NCBI GenBank assembly: GCA_913056225.1
Contig: CAJXMQ010000054.1
Span: 1 to 6,574, forward strand
Length of the DNA stretch: 6,574 nt
Direction of reading: 5' to 3'
Origin: an uncultured Micrococcales bacterium
GTDB lineage: Bacteria; Actinomycetota; Actinomycetes; Actinomycetales; Microbacteriaceae
Notes under the pieces: model-generated
Told to the model about the DNA's origin: nothing
Databases searched by the model: none
The model's input: the letters and a program-made list of their open reading frames with translations, nothing else
Shown here: positions 5,689 to 6,574 of the stretch, piece by piece
Position numbering within the stretch: position 1 is the first letter of the stretch
How the letters are laid out: each line of letters starts with the position of its first letter
Position numbers and translations under genes: made by a program

Positions 5689-6574
5689 TGAATCCACTCG
5701 AGCATTGGAAATCAATCATTGCTGGAGCAGCTGGCGGTGGCCTGGTGCTGGCACTTGTGATTGGTGGACTCAGTAGCGGCAGCGAACCCCCGCAGGTAGC
5801 TGAGCCGGAGCCTGACCAAACCGAAGAGGTTGAAACAGAGACCGAAGAGCCCGAGGTAGAGGAAGAAACTGAGGTTTCACAACCCCCCGCCTGCTCATTA
5901 GAAGATTTAGAAAACGATTCTCGAATCCTGCAATTGCAGGCAGCGGTTATAAACCCAGAAACAGACGAATTGATTTATGACGTTGGTGCTGGTGTTCCCG
6001 CTAGAACCGCATCTGTGATGAAACTGGTAACAGCTGCTGCCGCTTTAGAAAGCCTTGGACCCAACTACCGAGTTGAAACCAGAGTGTATGCAGACAGTGA
6101 AGATCCAACCAAGCTTTACTTCGTTGGTGCTGGGGACATAACTCTTTCCAGGACCGGACCTGGCACCCAAAGTATTTACAGGGATGCGCCAAAGCTTTCC
6201 TCACTTGCGTTTCAGGTGAACCAATATGTTTCAAACATGCAGGCTCCGGAACAAGAAACTGAGCCAGAGACTGAGCCAGAGACTGAGGTCGACCCCGAGG
6301 GTCAACCAACCCCAGAACCAGAAGCTTTCACCCAAGAGATAACTGAGATTGTTCTTGATAGCTCGCTCTGGGGAGGTGTTGATGGATCTGGTCAATGGGA
6401 GAAAAACTGGAACCTTGAGGGAATCCAGGATGGCTGGATGAGTCAGGCTAGTGCTTTGCAGGTTGATGGCGATAGAAATCAGCCAAATCGACTGCTCTCA
6501 TCCAGGAGTGACGCACCTGTCGAGCGAGCAGGGATCTGCTTCACCAGTACAATTGCCGATAATCCGGCTACAGC
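5688..6574 (+). CDS. dacB: D-alanyl-D-alanine carboxypeptidase/endopeptidase, PBP4 family (peptidase S13), 3' part off window
   Basis: The first 295 residues of a PBP4/DacB-type low-molecular-weight penicillin-binding protein, which trims or cleaves peptidoglycan stem peptides outside the membrane. A short cytoplasmic start (MNPLEHWKS) leads to a membrane-spanning signal or anchor (about 10-29) without a lipobox cysteine. An acidic Glu/Thr/Pro linker (about 32-67) follows. The S13 domain begins near C69; the catalytic SxxK motif is S109-V-M-K112 in ARTASVMKLVTAAAALE, and the family's YFVGAGDITLS is at 144-153. GWMSQASALQVDGDR (249-263) marks the usual approach to the later SxN and KTG motifs, which lie beyond the edge or were not identified. 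Residues 185-214 form an acidic, proline-rich insert with a repeated TEPE unit. The ATG at 5688 shares its A with the TAA of the oxidoreductase gene, and GGAG lies 4 bases upstream, so the two are translated from one mRNA. Confidence 0.9.
   Translation, partial: MNPLEHWKSIIAGAAGGGLVLALVIGGLSSGSEPPQVAEPEPDQTEEVETETEEPEVEEETEVSQPPACSLEDLENDSRILQLQAAVINPETDELIYDVGAGVPARTASVMKLVTAAAALESLGPNYRVETRVYADSEDPTKLYFVGAGDITLSRTGPGTQSIYRDAPKLSSLAFQVNQYVSNMQAPEQETEPETEPETEVDPEGQPTPEPEAFTQEITEIVLDSSLWGGVDGSGQWEKNWNLEGIQDGWMSQASALQVDGDRNQPNRLLSSRSDAPVERAGICFTSTIADNPAT
6258..6287 (+). repeat. 12-base tandem repeat inside dacB (2.5 copies)
   Basis: The unit ACTGAGCCAGAG occurs at 6258-6269 and 6270-6281 without mismatch, and its first half again at 6282-6287. 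It is in frame and encodes the TEPE repeats of the acidic insert. Being a multiple of three, copy-number change by slippage would lengthen or shorten the insert without breaking the frame. Confidence 0.85.

Noticed and set aside
6001..6309. Minus-strand open frame of 102 codons
   Set aside because: Antisense to the dacB region that follows the SxxK motif; its apparent repeats derive from the dacB tandem repeat.

Overview
The window looks like a stretch of chromosome from a small-genome actinobacterium. The features that suggest this are a base composition near 50% G+C by eye, very tight gene packing, and frequent GTG/TTG starts. Two genes also appear to have leaderless promoters, with a TANNNT box exactly 7 bases before the start codon, and a secreted PBP4 type usual in actinobacteria is present. 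A freshwater or marine Microbacteriaceae lineage (Luna-type, such as Aquiluna or Rhodoluna) would fit, but that is an inference. No mobile element, tRNA, rRNA or CRISPR is visible.

Layout. (1) Minus strand, 1-1648: a dgcN-dgcA pair, overlapping by 11 bases, with dgcA running off the left edge. By homology these are D-glutamate N-acetyltransferase and an enolase-superfamily N-acetyl-glutamate racemase / dipeptide-epimerase-like enzyme. (2) A divergent intergenic region of about 110 bases. (3) Plus strand, 1761-4224: a potassium-uptake operon of a TrkH/KtrB channel subunit, a TrkA/KtrA RCK regulatory subunit (8-base overlap), and an unrecognised four-helix membrane protein. (4) Minus strand, 4138-4692: a CopC-domain copper-binding protein with signal peptide and C-terminal anchor. 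Its 3' end overlaps the four-helix protein tail to tail by 87 bases, codon against codon. (5) Plus strand, 4726-6574: a Gfo/Idh/MocA oxidoreductase with no ATG/GTG/TTG/CTG available at its proper start (probably ATT), followed with a 1-base overlap (TAATG) by a PBP4-family D-Ala-D-Ala carboxypeptidase (dacB) cut by the right edge.

Together the genes cover D-amino-acid catabolism, K+ homeostasis, copper handling in the envelope, a sugar/polyol-type dehydrogenase and peptidoglycan maturation. dgcN-dgcA handling D-Glu and dacB acting on D-Ala-containing peptidoglycan share a loose theme of D-amino acids and cell wall, but nothing in the sequence shows they are co-regulated.

I do not see a wholly new multi-gene system. 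The points most worth a second look are the non-canonical start of the oxidoreductase, the reciprocal in-phase antisense overlap at 4138-4224, the D-glutamate gene pair in an actinobacterium, the unknown third gene of the K+ operon, and the acidic repeat-bearing insert inside the PBP4 domain.
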